Translations under genes and position numbers: made by a program | Part shown: positions 1 through 11,944 of the stretch, piece by piece | Layout of the letters: each line of letters opens with the position of its first letter | Position numbering within the stretch: the stretch's first letter is position 1 | Assembly (NCBI GenBank): GCA_907165275.2 | Contig: OU015650.1 | Coordinates: 3,998,001-4,062,000 of the forward strand | Reading direction: 5' to 3' | DNA length: 64,000 nucleotides | DNA from: Zygaena filipendulae | Taxonomy: Eukaryota; Arthropoda; Insecta; Lepidoptera; Zygaenidae | The notes under the pieces: generated by a model | The model's input: the letters and a program-made list of their open reading frames with translations, nothing else | The model's database searches: none | Told to the model about the DNA's origin: nothing

Positions 1-166
1 TACCTACTTAAAACTAATATACAATACATAACAAAAAAAATAGTTTAAGTAACATTAACAAACTATGCATTTCTTTTTCTGTATCATATTTACATGATGA
101 CAATTAACAATAAACAATTAATTATATTGCATAGCAACTGCGAAAATATACTCTAGATGAAAGTTA

Positions 167-2217
167 TTAGGGTTTAAAATAATACTCCGTCACGCTGCCA
201 TCATTGTTGATCAGTTTGTGTCCGCCGCTATCCTTGTCGACTTTCCCGTTAACGTTCGAGGACGATTGGAAGGTGAATTCAGATTCACCGTACACGTGCC
301 CGCCTCTCATTGGTTTCAGGTCCCTTATTTCAGCTGCTAACATTGGCTGCAAAAATATTTATGCTTAAGAGATACGATTTAATTAAATTATTGTATTACT
401 AAAGTAGTTAACTGTATGAGAGGTTTCATAGAATAGCAGGGTTTACTGTGCATGCAGGGGGTTTGTGGACATTTATCCCTGCTTCCACGGCACTTGAATT
501 TGAAATGACAAATAAAAAACTTCAAAACAAAACTTTCAAATCAGAAATAAGTAACTGCAAAAAATTAAACCGGACCTGCAAAACAATAAAAATTGCAAAA
601 TATTTTCGAGAGAAAAGCACTATCAGTTTTCTCTAATTGTAAGAATTATTACAAAATTGAAAGAAAAAAGCCAAATCTGTTCAGCTTATTTTCTAGAAGG
701 TAATTATTAGGTACCTACTGATGATAATTTAAGTCTTTTTTTTGTAGGTTTCCGCGTAGGCATAATGAAAGAAGAAGAAAAACTCGGTGTGCAGTTTCTC
801 TTTTATGTAAAATGTGAACGCACGACCCCGGCTAGATCCCCTGAACCTAATTTTAAATCCTTTCAATTTTCATTTTTTTAGTAATAATGCATAATATGAT
901 ATAATACGTACCGCCCAAGTGAACGTTTCTTTGGCATGCTCTTTTAATCTGTAATGAGAAACAAAAAAGGTTGAGTGTTTTACTAGGTGTATCTATCTCA
1001 TATAGATTTATACGCCCATCATAATATTATCCCATTTTTAGTTCCCTTTTTTCCAATATAATTTCCAGTCCATGCGCGTCTTATATCTATAGCATTCAAT
1101 TCGCGATTTTGTTAAAGTATAGTATACTATATATATACTCACAATCTTTGAACTTCATCCCAGTTACCGGCGGCGGCTGCTGCCGAGATGTCTTCATCTC
1201 TCACCGGGAACCCTGAAAAATTAAAATTATTGGAACTATCAGTAAGTACTGTTAGGGCTATAATAGTTTAGGTCTATGTGGGTCAAAAATGTTCACATGC
1301 GAGTTAAAATCAAACAACATTACGTCTAAAATATCTAGGCGACATGAGTTTCGCTCAATACCTATAGCATATAATTTATTTTTATTATCAGGACCAAGTA
1401 GTACCTACCTACTTAACATTCCTATATATTCGTAATGTTCTAATATGAGTGAAATTGTAAATGTCTATAAGAGAATAACGAATTCTCGACATTAAAAAAA
1501 ACCTAACTAGCTGTTTGTTTGTTACGCTTTCACGCCTTAACGGCTCAACCGATCATCATGAAATTTTGCATACACATTTTCAGGGTTACAGAGAAGGACA
1601 TAATATGATAATTTTTATTCCGGAATTCTCACGGGAACTCCGAAATTAACCCGGGTGAAACTACATTAAATTTTGCATACTACACGTTGTCAAGGGTAGG
1701 TACTTAGGAAAAGTATAGGGAAATCTTTTATCTCGGAATACCCGCGGGATCTCCGAAATTAACGCGGATGAAACCGCAGGGAACAGCTAGTCTTATCCTA
1801 CTAATTTTATAAATGCGAAAGTAAATCTGTCTGTCTGTCTATTACGCTTTCACGCCTTAATGGCTCAACCAATCATCATGAAATTTTGTACACACGTTGA
1901 CATAGGGTACTTTTCGTTCTGAAATTCCCATGGGAACTTGAAATTAACGCCAGTGAAATCCCTTGAAATTTTGTATATAAATTGTCAGGGGTACAGAAAA
2001 GGACATAGGGTAGGTACTTTGTATCCCGGAATTCCTGCGGGATATCCGAAATTTCCGCGGGGGAAACTGCGGGGAACAGCTAGTTATAAACAAAACAACT
2101 TAATGAAAGCATCCATATGTACTGCTCCTTACTTAATAAATAAAATTAATGAAGTATCACTTTAAAAATAAACAAAAGTCAACACTTTGTCATCCTTTCG
2201 GCTTGTGATCCCCTTTC

Positions 2218-2253
<36 letters not shown>

Positions 2254-5200
2254 ACCCAGGGAAAATGCTTTATGCATACCACCGCCCCCGGGCCGGGGCG
2301 ATGGTTATGTGGGACTCTGCCCTGAAAAGGGCAACCCGCCCTGAGAAGGGCGGGAATGCTACCCACTAAAAACCCTGGGGTGTTCCTCCTCCGCGCCTGT
2401 TGCCGGGGCCACGGGAATCGCTTTCGCATGCTCCGCAGCCCCGACGGCGCCAGCCCGTCACCGGGCTCCTCCTCGAGGGGCACGAGTGCCCCTCAGAATG
2501 ACGACGATGCGCCGGAACACGCGACGCACCGCCGTCCTCCTCCTTCTCGGGGACCTTGTGCAAAGGACGCCGGTCGGGCCCATGACCGGCGCCCAAGGCC
2601 CCCTGCGATGGGTCGGGTCAGTGGCCCCGCCGCCCACCACGACGGCCGCAGAGGGTGAGGAGGGCCGACCAGCTCCGCGCCAGCACTCCCCTCCCCCCGC
2701 AGCCCCTCCACGCCGCCATTCACCGGGGCGGCCCCGTCGAGGCCGCAGAGGAAAACCATCTCCACGGCCTCTAACCCTCAGCCGCGGTGCTCGGAAACCG
2801 CGGCCCGCCTCAGTCGCGCCGCCGCTCCGAAGGGCGACGGCGCCACCTACTCGGGCCGCCTCAACACGGGTTTCCCCGAAAACCCGGAGAGGCGGCCCAG
2901 TGGCCTCGAGCAGGGCAGCGCCGGGAGCAGCTCAACCGACGCCGCCGGCTATACTGGCCCCGCCTCTGGGTCCCTCTTAGCTTCACCGTGGGTGACGAAT
3001 CCACGGTTACTAGAGCCCCCCCGCCACGACAAGGCGAGGACCCAATTCGATCCCCTTTCTGCCTAACCTATTGTCCTTCAACCTGTATCAGAGGTCAACC
3101 GACAACAGCTATACTTGCTATATCCATCGCCCCATCCAACCTTGACATACAACTACTGCACAAGAGCTGGGCAAGTGTGCAATATTTTCCTTTACACTGG
3201 ATGTAAAGTTTAATATTGCATATTATAATATGCTTACTTAACAAAAAACAAAAAACAACTAACGGCCGCACTCAGAGTCGACTTATTGATTACTTAGTTA
3301 AGTATAGATTTTGAAAACAAAACTGCCGCAATCAGACAAGTTTAATAAATTAATGTTAATTGGCATTTAACTAATTAAGTTACATCTCGTTAAATGCCAA
3401 TTAACATTAATTTATTAAACTTGTCTGATTGCGGCAGTTTTGTTTTCAAAATCTATACTTAACTAAGTAATCATTAAAGTCGATTCTGAGTGCGGCGGTA
3501 AGTCCGCTCCCACCACATTCTGCACACGAGCGGGCTTGGCACCGACTTCGAAACGATCAGTCGGTAGCACATACGTACAGGTTATTTTTAACTTTTCAGT
3601 GTAGTGCAGTTTTGTATTTTGAAGTCGGTTTTTAATTTTTTTGTTACAATTTTAGTTATTTTTCGCTTTTAAGTGGGTTGGTTTATCCTACTAATATTAT
3701 AAATGTGAAAGTGTGGATGTTTGGATGTTTGTTACTCAATCACGTAAAAACGGCTGAACGGATTTGGATGAAATTTGGCATGCACGTTGTCAGGGGTACA
3801 GAGAAGGATAAAGGCTACTTTTTATCCCGGAATTCCTGCAGTAACTCCGAAATTACCGCGGGTGAAACCGCGGGTACAGCTAGTCTATACACATGAATAA
3901 AAATGAAGATGTGTCTTAATCCAATTTAACAGCTTTTCGCTAGATGCAAATGAAAGTATATACGGTACCTACATTAAAAAAATCTGTCTGTCTGTCCGTC
4001 TATTTGTACCGGCTAATCTCTGAAACGGCTTGACCGATTTTAACGGGACTTTCACTGGCAGATAGCTGAGATTCATTTAGGTCTAATAGGTACTTAACAA
4101 TTCGAAATCAATGCTCATACCTGTCTTCAAAAAATACTATAAGAATAATAATATATTTAAAAATAATTCACAGTTTTTATCATTAGCTAATTAAAAAAAT
4201 ATACAAACTTCGTAAATCCTACAAAAATTATAATAAAAACTTTTTATTACTATATAAGAATCAAAAAACTGTTGCGCTTTATGGTTGGGTGATCACAGCT
4301 AAAACAATTGTATTTTCATAGCTAATTAAAACATTAAATGACAAAAATTCGTCTACGCATTTTCCTTTTTCCGCGTACAAATTTAATTGTTTTAGAAGCG
4401 TTGGAACTACGACACCGTAAATAATAAAATAAAAAAATATTTATTCAGGAAATAGCTGATTTACATAGGTATGTTAGTATCAAAGCATACAAATGAAGTA
4501 ATGGTGACCGAAATATATTTTTATCACATTGATTCTGCGTCTTATACAAAATCAGTTTTGTTTACAACGTGGCCGTAGGTACACTTTGCTTTTTGTTTTA
4601 TTGTACACTCACTAAATAGGTAGGGGAAACTTTCCTAAATCGTACTTGTTCCTAAAACGTACCCTATCAATTTCTCTTATCCTAAAACTGCAGTGGCAAC
4701 GCAAGTACTAGGAAATGGAACTACTAGTTCGCCATGTCACCTCACCCGAGTTACAAATCCACGCTTCCGCTTTGTTAAAAATTATTCAAAAAACAAATAA
4801 TTTTGTTGTTTTCGAGTAATTTTTTTGGTTGATTCATAAGATTTTTAATTTTTTTCATGGTGAGTTGTATAAATTAGAAGTTTCTTACTTAATTCTGTAC
4901 TAATTCACATTTTAAATTAATAGACATACACACACCTGCCTGGCAGCAATTTAGTTACGCGGCAATTTTGAAATCGTTAGTTATCTTGAGTCTAATTCGT
5001 ACTCATCACTTTGTTTTATTTCGTACCGGTACGAATTAGGAGTAATTGTTTATTTTTTTGTTTAATGTCAATATGACCAAACGACAAAATACAATACTTG
5101 GCCAAGTGACGATATAAAAAAACCCTCAGTGGGTATAAAAATGGAATTTTAAAATTTAATGAAGCTTCTCGTGTATTTAATTCCAAAACTCACATTTCGA

Positions 5201-8086
5201 CGCCATTTAAGAGCATATCAGAATACAAAGTTTTTCTACATTATAATGTAGTCATTGTAAAACAAAAAGGGTTATAAAAAATAAAACAACATCGCAAAAA
5301 TCCAATGATTCAAAAAAGAAGACTGTAGAAATTTCGGTGGACAAAAAGTCATAAAAATGAAGAATCTCAAAGAAAAAATATAAAGAAAATTAAGAAGATA
5401 GCTAGTATTTCCCATTTTAGACAGTAAAAAAGAAGACATGATACAGTGTGAAACCTGGATTCTGGAACTTGATTAAACTCTTAATTTTATTTGGGATGAT
5501 TGCAAAGAATTAGAAAATACAGTTAGATATGCTACCCATAGTTAAAATGTTCGTTTCATTTCTGAGATGATTGCATATGAGTCGATAAATTAGTGACACA
5601 ATAAATAATAATAATTACTATTACTCATAAAAGTCAATTGCTAATATTATGAAACTGATTTTAATTATAGTATCTCAAGTTGGACATAGGGATATACGAG
5701 TACGATATAGGAATATAAGGGTACGTTTTAGGAACAAATAAACCTAAATCGTACCTTTTCCACTTTTTTTTAAAACCTATTTTTCTCACAAGTTATTAAA
5801 GTTTAAGTTCATTTTGTTATTTTTTTTGATAAGTAAATAAATAAAGATTATTTTAACATCAATTGAATGTTCTTTCCTTATTTATATTTCCAGATAATTA
5901 GCATTTCTCTGAAGGGGTACGAATAAGGCAAGTTTCCCCTAGGTATTTTTACTGAATAACAATTTGATGATCATAGTTATTAATGAGACAATTATTATAA
6001 TTTAATTTTAAGATGCAAAAAGTTCGAATTTTGTATATTTGGAACAAAAAAGTTGTCTTGAAGTTCGGAACAACTCTTCAATAAAAAAAAACCTTCCATT
6101 TCAGCATTTGTCCATATCCCTAAGGGTGTAAAATAGGGAATGAAATATAAGCAGCTTCCTAACTAGTCAACGCCTAGCCTAAAAGTTATAGCTGTATCTA
6201 GAATGATTGAAGAGAATTTTTCCTTTCACTATAGGTACGCAAAGACGAAAAAAATGCTTTGAAGTAGAGTTATGAAATCGTCATTAATTGGACTCTTCTT
6301 TCAAGCAAAGAATCATAGTTTTAAGAAGAGTCAAAATAAAATGACATTTGCGGCCTAATTTCGACTGTAATTCGATTTCTTGAACGCTTTCAAACAGATA
6401 ATGGGCGCGATGTTGGAGTATAAAAATCAAAATTTTATTTAGTCCGTCGGTAAGATAAGACACGTACTTTTTAGTTTTTCAAATTAATTAAAAAAAAAAA
6501 CGAAGACAAAGCACTTTTCAAAGTTTGGGGGTGAGGGCTCGTGACGTCATAACCCCATATAATCTGTACCTACTCATTACGTCATTGTGACATTTCGTTA
6601 TACTTTTAGAAAAAAAATGTGTCCCATATTTTTTTGTTATCATGACGGCCTTAAAACTTATATTTATTTTATTTATTATGATCACAGCTTATTCAGAATT
6701 CACACATTTTCTTAATATCGACTACAACACGTCAAAAAGTTAGATAAGTATATTAATTGACATAATGAGCACGTTTAATATACATTTTTTTCAAAATATT
6801 AGATATATGTATATATATATATTGAAGAGTTAGGTAGGTACTATAAGTTAAACCTGAACTTCAGGCGGTCTATCTGTGGCCATTTTTCGATTTCACTCGG
6901 AAACATAGCGGTTTTGTGATTAATTAATAATGTTTAGACAGCGTCAACTTTTGAAATATGTTTATTTTTGTTGACTGCTACATATTGTAGGTGTCAAAAC
7001 GTGCATATTTTAATCGCAAAATTGCCATTTTTTTTATTGCAACCGAAAAATGATAGAAACAAAGTTACATAGTAGCCCTTCTGATCGTTATTATGGTCTA
7101 TTATTTCAATTTATGTCACGCGTCATCGAGTTATAGCGAAAATTAATAATTTCTACCGAACCCGGCAATATTTTACTGACATTTTCATCGTTTCCACAAT
7201 CAATACACATATAAAATGATTTAAATTCCGTCCTTTGAATACAGTGCCCTTGACAATGAACGAATGAGTATTCACTTGTCATTGCACCAATTGCGTATCG
7301 GTGTTTGGCGACCGGAACTATCAAATTACCAAAATTGTACCTATGCCTTACGTAGTTACCCGGTGGTATACTCGTATTATATAAAATCAGATGATGATAA
7401 TAATTTGTAAGTTAACGGTTAATTTTTTATACAGCTGGGGACAAAAATGCGTTGTTCTCTCATATAAGAAATCGGTACCATCAATTTGACTTTGTTGTGG
7501 TTACAGCTGTTCTAATCACGGTTCTAATGGTGTTTCAGGATGCACGCAGATACTTCGGCAATGCCAAGTTTACACACTAACGGGTCTTGCTGACATTTCC
7601 ATAAAGTAACACAAATAAAACTAAAAACCTTCTAATTTCAATTACTCGTTCAACGAATTATAGTTTTCAACAACAAATGCACTAAATAAAATCCCAAAAT
7701 CAATTTTCGCCGAGAAGCTATCAGGCACTAGGGTCCTTATTCACTATGACCAACAACATTCCTTAACATAACGCGCGTCCCAAATACACCATCACAAACG
7801 TTCCAGATGCCAAAATATTAAAAATTAATATTCTATACGCCATAAGACATGTTGTAAAGGTAAATTTATTTTAATGAAGGGAATTTTTTTAAAGCACAAG
7901 GGAAAACCATTTTTGTGGCCCCTTAATAATAAGGGCCCAGATTTTTTTAAATTTCCAAAAAAAGAAAAAAAAGAGCTATCATTTTCACTTTTATCATAAA
8001 GTAAAAAGAACGTCTCACCGCTTACCTTGAATGGCGAGTATGAGCACTGCAGTTAGCACTATCACCAGAGAGTGCAATTTCGGCAT
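167..8086 (-). CDS. Seroin-family secreted protein, 4 exons (115 aa)
   Basis: Exons on the minus strand: 8026-8086, 1143-1212, 912-948 and 167-346. Every junction has GT-AG ends and the phases run 1, 2, 0 without a break, giving 115 codons and a TAA. Exon 1 encodes a signal peptide (MPKLHSLVIVLTAVLILAIQ). The middle is a short Ala-rich helical stretch (AAAAAGNWDEVQRLLKEHA). The last exon is a seroin-type domain: Ser-rich strand (FQSSSNVNGK), Gly-Gly, then NNDGSVTEY near the C-terminus. Seroins are small silk proteins of moths, secreted into silk and proposed to protect it from microbes or proteases. Unlike many family members it lacks a Pro-rich linker. It is the most downstream of three minus-strand seroin genes. 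Intron 1 (6.8 kb) is full of transposons. I saw no AATAAA after the stop before the window edge. The family call rests on remembered motif patterns, not on a search. Confidence 0.82.
347..911 (-). other. Intron 3 of the 115-aa seroin gene
   Basis: AT-rich intron between exons 3 and 4. I see only ordinary intron sequence, with a poly-T/poly-A patch near 735-745. An open stretch at 448-636 has no domain or codon signal and I treat it as chance. Confidence 0.6.
1510..1790 (+). repeat. Helitron-like copy, 5'-truncated, with internal duplication
   Basis: Contains the family body (TTTCACGCCTTAACGGCTCA, GGAATTC, GGGAACTCCGAAATTA) twice in part, and ends with the hairpin plus CAGCTAG at 1790. The 5' TCCTACTAATATTATAAATG end is missing. 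Confidence 0.6.
1796..2083 (+). mobile_element. Helitron-like non-autonomous element, both ends present
   Basis: Begins TCCTACTAAT after an A (1795) and ends CAGCTAG before a T (2084). This fits the Helitron rule A|TC...CTRR|T. A GC-rich inverted repeat (CCGCGG...CTGCGGGG) lies just before CTAG. It has no coding capacity. It lies in intron 1 of the 115-aa seroin gene and directly abuts the previous copy. Assignment to Helitrons is structural inference. Confidence 0.6.
2223..3048 (-). mobile_element. GC-rich poly(A) retroelement with 16-bp target duplication
   Basis: The plus strand starts with about 30 T (2223-2252), which is the poly(A) tail of a minus-strand retroelement. The 16-bp sequence GATCCCCTTTCTGCCT occurs immediately before it (2207-2222) and again immediately after its other end (3049-3064), so the insertion is exactly delimited at 826 bp. 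The body is far more GC-rich than its surroundings. It carries the segment GGGTTTTTAGTGGGTAG near its 3' end, which I associate with lepidopteran non-LTR 3' ends. Open frames inside it are GC-driven and show no recognisable domain. It is a 5'-truncated LINE or a non-autonomous derivative and sits in intron 1 of the 115-aa seroin gene. Confidence 0.85.
3263..3498. mobile_element. Harbinger-like hairpin MITE (236 bp), TAA duplication
   Basis: Almost perfectly self-complementary. It begins CGGCCGCACTCAGAGTCGAC and ends with the reverse complement, with arms over 100 bases. TAA flanks both ends (3260-3262 and 3499-3501), the 3-bp target duplication typical of PIF/Harbinger elements. The internal arm carries AAACTGCCGCAATCAGACAA. 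Other copies are at 26540, 37911, 52258, 52494 and 57647; the copy at 57647 is also exactly 236 bp. Confidence 0.8.
3686..3883 (+). mobile_element. Helitron-like element, both ends present (198 bp)
   Basis: TCCTACTAATATTATAAATG at the 5' end is preceded by A. The 3' end is the hairpin ACCGCGGGTGAAACCGCGGG, then TACAGCTAG and T. This is one of the cleanest copies of the family in the window. Confidence 0.65.
4623..5939. mobile_element. 1.3-kb TA-flanked inverted-repeat element with CGTAC motifs
   Basis: GGGGAAACTT at the left end (4623) is inverted at the right end (AAGTTTCCCC, ending 5939), and TA lies just outside both ends, as in Tc1/mariner-type insertions. A CGTAC-centred motif recurs inside both terminal regions and once in the middle (about 4641, 4659, 4998, the palindrome CGTACCGGTACG at 5022, then 5695, 5722, 5750 and 5917), often next to CCTAAAT or CCTAAAA. 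No long open frame is present, so it is a non-autonomous or decayed element in intron 1 of the 115-aa seroin gene. Confidence 0.6.
5942..7730. other. Intron sequence with one repeat copy (6430-6640)
   Basis: AT-rich intron 1 sequence of the 115-aa seroin gene. At about 6430-6640 lies a copy of a repeat carrying TTTAGTCCGTCGGTAAG and GGGCTCGTGACGTCATAACC. Inverted relatives are at 13815-14100 and 28193-28770. I see nothing else interpretable. Confidence 0.5.
7731..7860. mobile_element. MITE of the GGGCCCTTATTCACTATGA family, one end only
   Basis: The left end GGGTCCTTATTCACTATGAC, followed by CAACAACATTCC, matches the inverted ends of copies at 32336-32561 and 50087-50209. The opposite end is not recognisable, so the element is truncated or decayed. 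Confidence 0.5.
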
Positions 8087-8216
8087 CTCGCAAAACACAC
8101 GTCAGGTAAGTACGTAAACAAATACAATACAGTCATAAATATATACGACAGGTTCAGCTCGTTATTTCGGTGGTTGCGTAACCGTCGACTGTTAACGCCA
8201 TAGTACTGTAAAGTGC

Positions 8217-8226
8217 GGTTTTATAC
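8217..8226 (-). promoter_or_regulatory. TATA box of the 115-aa seroin gene
   Basis: GTATAAAACC on the minus strand, 131 bases upstream of the start codon, followed about 30 bases later by an AGTC-type initiator context (near 8190). The spacing fits an RNA polymerase II core promoter. Confidence 0.6.
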
Positions 8227-8229
8227 CCG

Positions 8230-10260
8230 TTTTTATTGAATATGACCGGCCACAATATTGGGCGGCATGCATGCGGCTATATTTATTTTATATGTACCAT
8301 TATCTAATTTACCGCAGAGTTTATGACGTATGCCCCACCTATTATTATCAATGAGAATGATAAACATGGGGGTGACCACGCATTTCGGGGTTTTGTGGAA
8401 TATTTTAATTAAGGGGCTACGTCGATAAATAATTGAGCGGTAAAAAGACAGTGATTGTTATGATCGCACAAGAGAAAAAGTATAGCGGCTTGTGCACGCG
8501 AAGAAACTAAAAAAAATAATCCATAACAAACATCTTGGTTAAATATTTTACTCAGTGAAATTCTGGATATGATTTGAAATAAGTAATTATTATCAATTTC
8601 TTATAATTTTTTTTTTTCTATCTAGAAAATTTGTCGTAATCGTGTTTTCACTTTCATCATACGTTCAATCATAACTATGCTCTTAAAATTTTAATATAAG
8701 CAAGTACTTTATAATTCCTTAGACTTGTAAGAACAAACCCCTTTTCACATACCTAGCCTCTTAATTTATTATGATTTGTATAGAACTATCGGTGGTCAAT
8801 TTTTCTTTTTATTAATATAATAATATATGGCTTTTCGCACGTAGTCTATATTAAATATATAAAACCAGGAACTGACTGAATTTTCGATTAACGCACAGCT
8901 GAAACCGCTGGGTCTATAACCATGAAATCATACGAACTATCATAATAAAAGTAGGTACACCTATCTTCAGTTCGAAGACCCAAATTACTCATAACTATAC
9001 TGAGTTGACTTAATAGATCCAGAAATTACCGCCCTACATCCAAACTCACAAAATTTACCTATGTGCTATTTCTCCAAAAAGGGGAAGAAGATTCTCATTT
9101 AAATTTGGTCTCTTGACCGATTCAAAGTTTTAAATTTTTGGTAAATAATTTCGGTAGAACGTCTAGAAAAACCTTTTAATTTAAATAAAACTGTAAATAC
9201 TACAGCGAAAGATTTCATCGACATTCCTGTACTAAACCGATATCTAAAATGATGACTGTGCTACGTAGGGATAAACAGAGGTGTATACAGGTTTATGCCA
9301 CTTAAAATAGAAATTTAAAATAAGACTTAAAAAAAGATATCATGGAGAACACAATATTTTTATGTGAGAACTCGATGAGTATTGAGCCTTGTGAAATGTT
9401 TTTTAATCACTTATTGTAAGAAAATAAATGGGAAAGATACGGTTCCCCTATAGGCACTCATCTATTTTACCCCGGAGCATATTACCTAGGTGCATACCTA
9501 AATATAGAAAGTAGGCAATTATATTAATACATATTTGTTATTTGTTAGACTTACAACACATTTCACCATTCACAACAGCGTTTTGCGTCCAACGCCTTCA
9601 ATGTGACCCTTTCTATTACTACTATCAAGAATGCCCTTGAAAAAAATCTATATTTAGCTAAGCTATTGTCCAGTGAAACTTGAATCTACCTATCCGTTTA
9701 GGATTATCGAGCAACTAAACTATCACTAGAAAATGTACGTACGTTTTACCTCCCACATGTTCCAGTCTATCAGTAATTTTAACAGTGCAATGTAGTTACA
9801 TAAATGTATGTGGGTTTCAGATTTTCGGAAAATCAATTCTCTTTTCTGAACCTCCCGTTATGTTAGATTTCATGGAGTTTTCTCTAGCACACTAGCAAAT
9901 TGTTGAAGTGAAATTTTTCAGACGAGGTTTTTGCGTTTAGCGCTGCGTTAATTTCCTCTATTTCTTTAGAGAGTCATATTTGGGAATTTACATTCATCCC
10001 TTGTATTTTTCACCACAGGCATTGCTCGAAAGTATTTTGATCATATATAAAAAAATGTAGAACGATTATTCCTTAATCCCTTTTTGCTGTAAAATGTATC
10101 CTTAACAATAATAGCCAATCAGTTCCAACATATTAGAGAATTTTTTCTTTAGATTAAATAAATATATTTTCCAAAAATGCTATTACAGATGTGAGCTTGT
10201 TTGTTAAGCTTTCAAAGGTTACTTTTTATCACGGAATTCCGCGGGAACTCTAAAATTAAC
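8230..10260. other. Intergenic, no gene seen; one degraded repeat
   Basis: Spacer between the promoter of the 115-aa gene and the 3' end of the 86-aa gene. It is AT-rich with no convincing open frame or RNA gene. A degraded Helitron-like fragment (CACGGAATTCCGCGGGAACTC) lies at about 10185-10262. Confidence 0.5.
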
Positions 10261-10280
10261 GAATTTTATTTGCACCAGAA

Positions 10281-10286
10281 TTTATT
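10281..10286 (-). promoter_or_regulatory. AATAAA poly(A) signal of the 86-aa seroin gene
   Basis: AATAAA on the minus strand 54 bases after the TAA stop, with a second AATAAA at 10265-10270. Confidence 0.6.
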
Positions 10287-10339
10287 TGATAAACATTGAA
10301 TTACAATTATTATTATAGTTATCAATACAACAGTTCTGT

Positions 10340-11852
10340 TTAGTAAGTATAGTTTGTGATCACACCGTTTATGTTTTTCATCACTTGACCGTGGGTCACC
10401 GTCTGCATTTTCCCGTCAACCATTTGCGTTGACGTTGAAGATGACGATGATATTGATTGGTAGTGACTACCGTCAGCAACCGCAGATGCTACATTTTCGT
10501 TCTGAAAAAGAAAGGCGATTTTTTTTTAATTAATATTTATTTGGTATTTCAATTTAGTTCTGTTTTGCTCCCGAGTCTCATTCAAGTTCGGTGAAACGCA
10601 ACGCACATTATCTTCGAAGAAATGAATATAGAAATAGATAGCGATATTATCTATTGCCTTCAGCACGATACAAAATGTTTATGGTAACTGAAATTATAAA
10701 TGGAAATGCGAGTTTGTTTGTTTCTTAAGCTTTCACTCCTTAACTACTTAACCGATCATCGTGAAATATTGGATACTCGTTTGCAGGGAAATAGTCATAT
10801 AATATTTTTGATTGTGGTTCTGTTGTGGTAATTTCGTTCCGGATTGCGCCATCAGCCGCCTGTACCTATCTCGCAATTTTCACTATCGTAAAATAGCCAA
10901 TTCTTTATGTGACGGGATAAAAAATATGTTTTAATTCATGAACTCAAATGGCGATATCAAATAGATCGATCATTTTCCATTCTAGTAAGCAAAACACACA
11001 ACCGTATCCTGGATAAGAATCACCATAGATATATTGATACTGGCAAACATGGGCTAAACAGCCCCCTTAGCCAGGTTGACAATCTATGATGGTCAACACT
11101 CTAGAGAAAAGAGGAACGTATCGTTATGTCACGTGGTCACGTAAAATCTCAAAAGGTCAATTTTGCGCGCCCGCTTGACATGAGGTTCCTTAATTTTCTA
11201 TGGTGTTAATGTTAATTAACTGTCAACTCGGCTAAGGGGTCCGTCATCACGAATGTACCGGTGGTACCATGTTCTTGCGAATAAATTAATTTGAATTTAA
11301 TGTATACTGTAGAGGTGTGCTTTTATGGTTTTCATGAGATCGTCATCCTTATGGAGCCAATAAAATTCTGTAGGTAGGTACTCACATTGTTTTCTGGTTG
11401 AGAGACATCTCCCGCATACAAATATTGAGCTGAAACCAAAAATAAAGTTATATCAAAGTTTATTCTATTTTTCATTCAAAAGTTAAGTGGCTGGATCCAT
11501 TTTGATTACCCCGACCTAGGAATTGGTCCAGGGCAGAGAACCGAATTCTATCTTAACACCATCGTGTTTTCTAGTCTAATTACTTTAAAAAATTAGGTAC
11601 TAAAAGCATTAAAACTGGCGGAATAATTATAAAAAGACCTTATAGAAAAAAAATAACAGGTAATCATGCTAAAAACAGATTTAACTGGCTTTAAACTTCT
11701 TTCCCAACAGGAGAAATAAGTACTAATCAAAGTTTTATATCTATAATTATAAAATTATAAAAAATTAATTAATTTTAAAGCACTTTTTTATACCTACCAT
11801 TTACACAGTAGATAAAGGCAACGGCCACCAGGAAAATGGTTATTTTCGACAT
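10340..11852 (-). CDS. Seroin-family secreted protein, 3 exons (86 aa)
   Basis: Minus-strand exons at 11852 to about 11798, 11386-11429 and 10340-10501. The donor of exon 1 (G|GTAGGT) and acceptor of exon 2 (CAG|CT) join in phase 1, and exon 2 joins exon 3 in phase 0, giving 86 codons and TAA. Exon 1 is a signal peptide (MSKITIFLVAVAFIYCVNA). A short linker (QYLYAGDVSQPENN) follows, then the seroin-type domain: a run of Ser (SISSSSSTSTQ), MVDGK, and NINGVITNYTY at the very end. Compared with its two neighbours it lacks the small second linker exon, so it probably lost one intron or exon. It is likely secreted into silk. It has its own TATA box and AATAAA, so it is an independent gene rather than an exon of its neighbours. 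Confidence 0.85.
11062..11239. mobile_element. MITE of the CCCCTTAGCC family, uninterrupted copy
   Basis: The left end CCCCTTAGCCAGGTTGACAA is inverted at the right end (TTGAC/GTCAACTCGGCTAAGGGG). It lies in intron 2 of the 86-aa gene. A relative at 57550-57955 carries a Harbinger-like MITE inside it, so this copy shows the uninterrupted structure. Confidence 0.65.
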
Positions 11853-11934
11853 GTTTAATTTTATTTTTAAAAATCTTGAGCTCACCGCTGAAATGCTGAT
11901 GGCGCGGTATGGTGCATTTGATTCGGTTGCAGCG

Positions 11935-11941
11935 TTTTATA
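11935..11941 (-). promoter_or_regulatory. TATA box of the 86-aa seroin gene
   Basis: TATAAAA on the minus strand 83 bases upstream of the start codon, in the context CTTTATAAAACGC. Confidence 0.65.
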
Positions 11942-11944
11942 AAG

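Noticed and set aside
1938..2165. 75-residue open frame
   Set aside because: It lies across a Helitron-like copy and its flank, and similar frames recur in other copies of the repeat.
2356..3206. Several overlapping Pro/Arg-rich open frames on both strands
   Set aside because: They lie in the GC-rich retroelement, where stop codons are rare by composition. No recognisable domain is present and they cross the insertion boundary.
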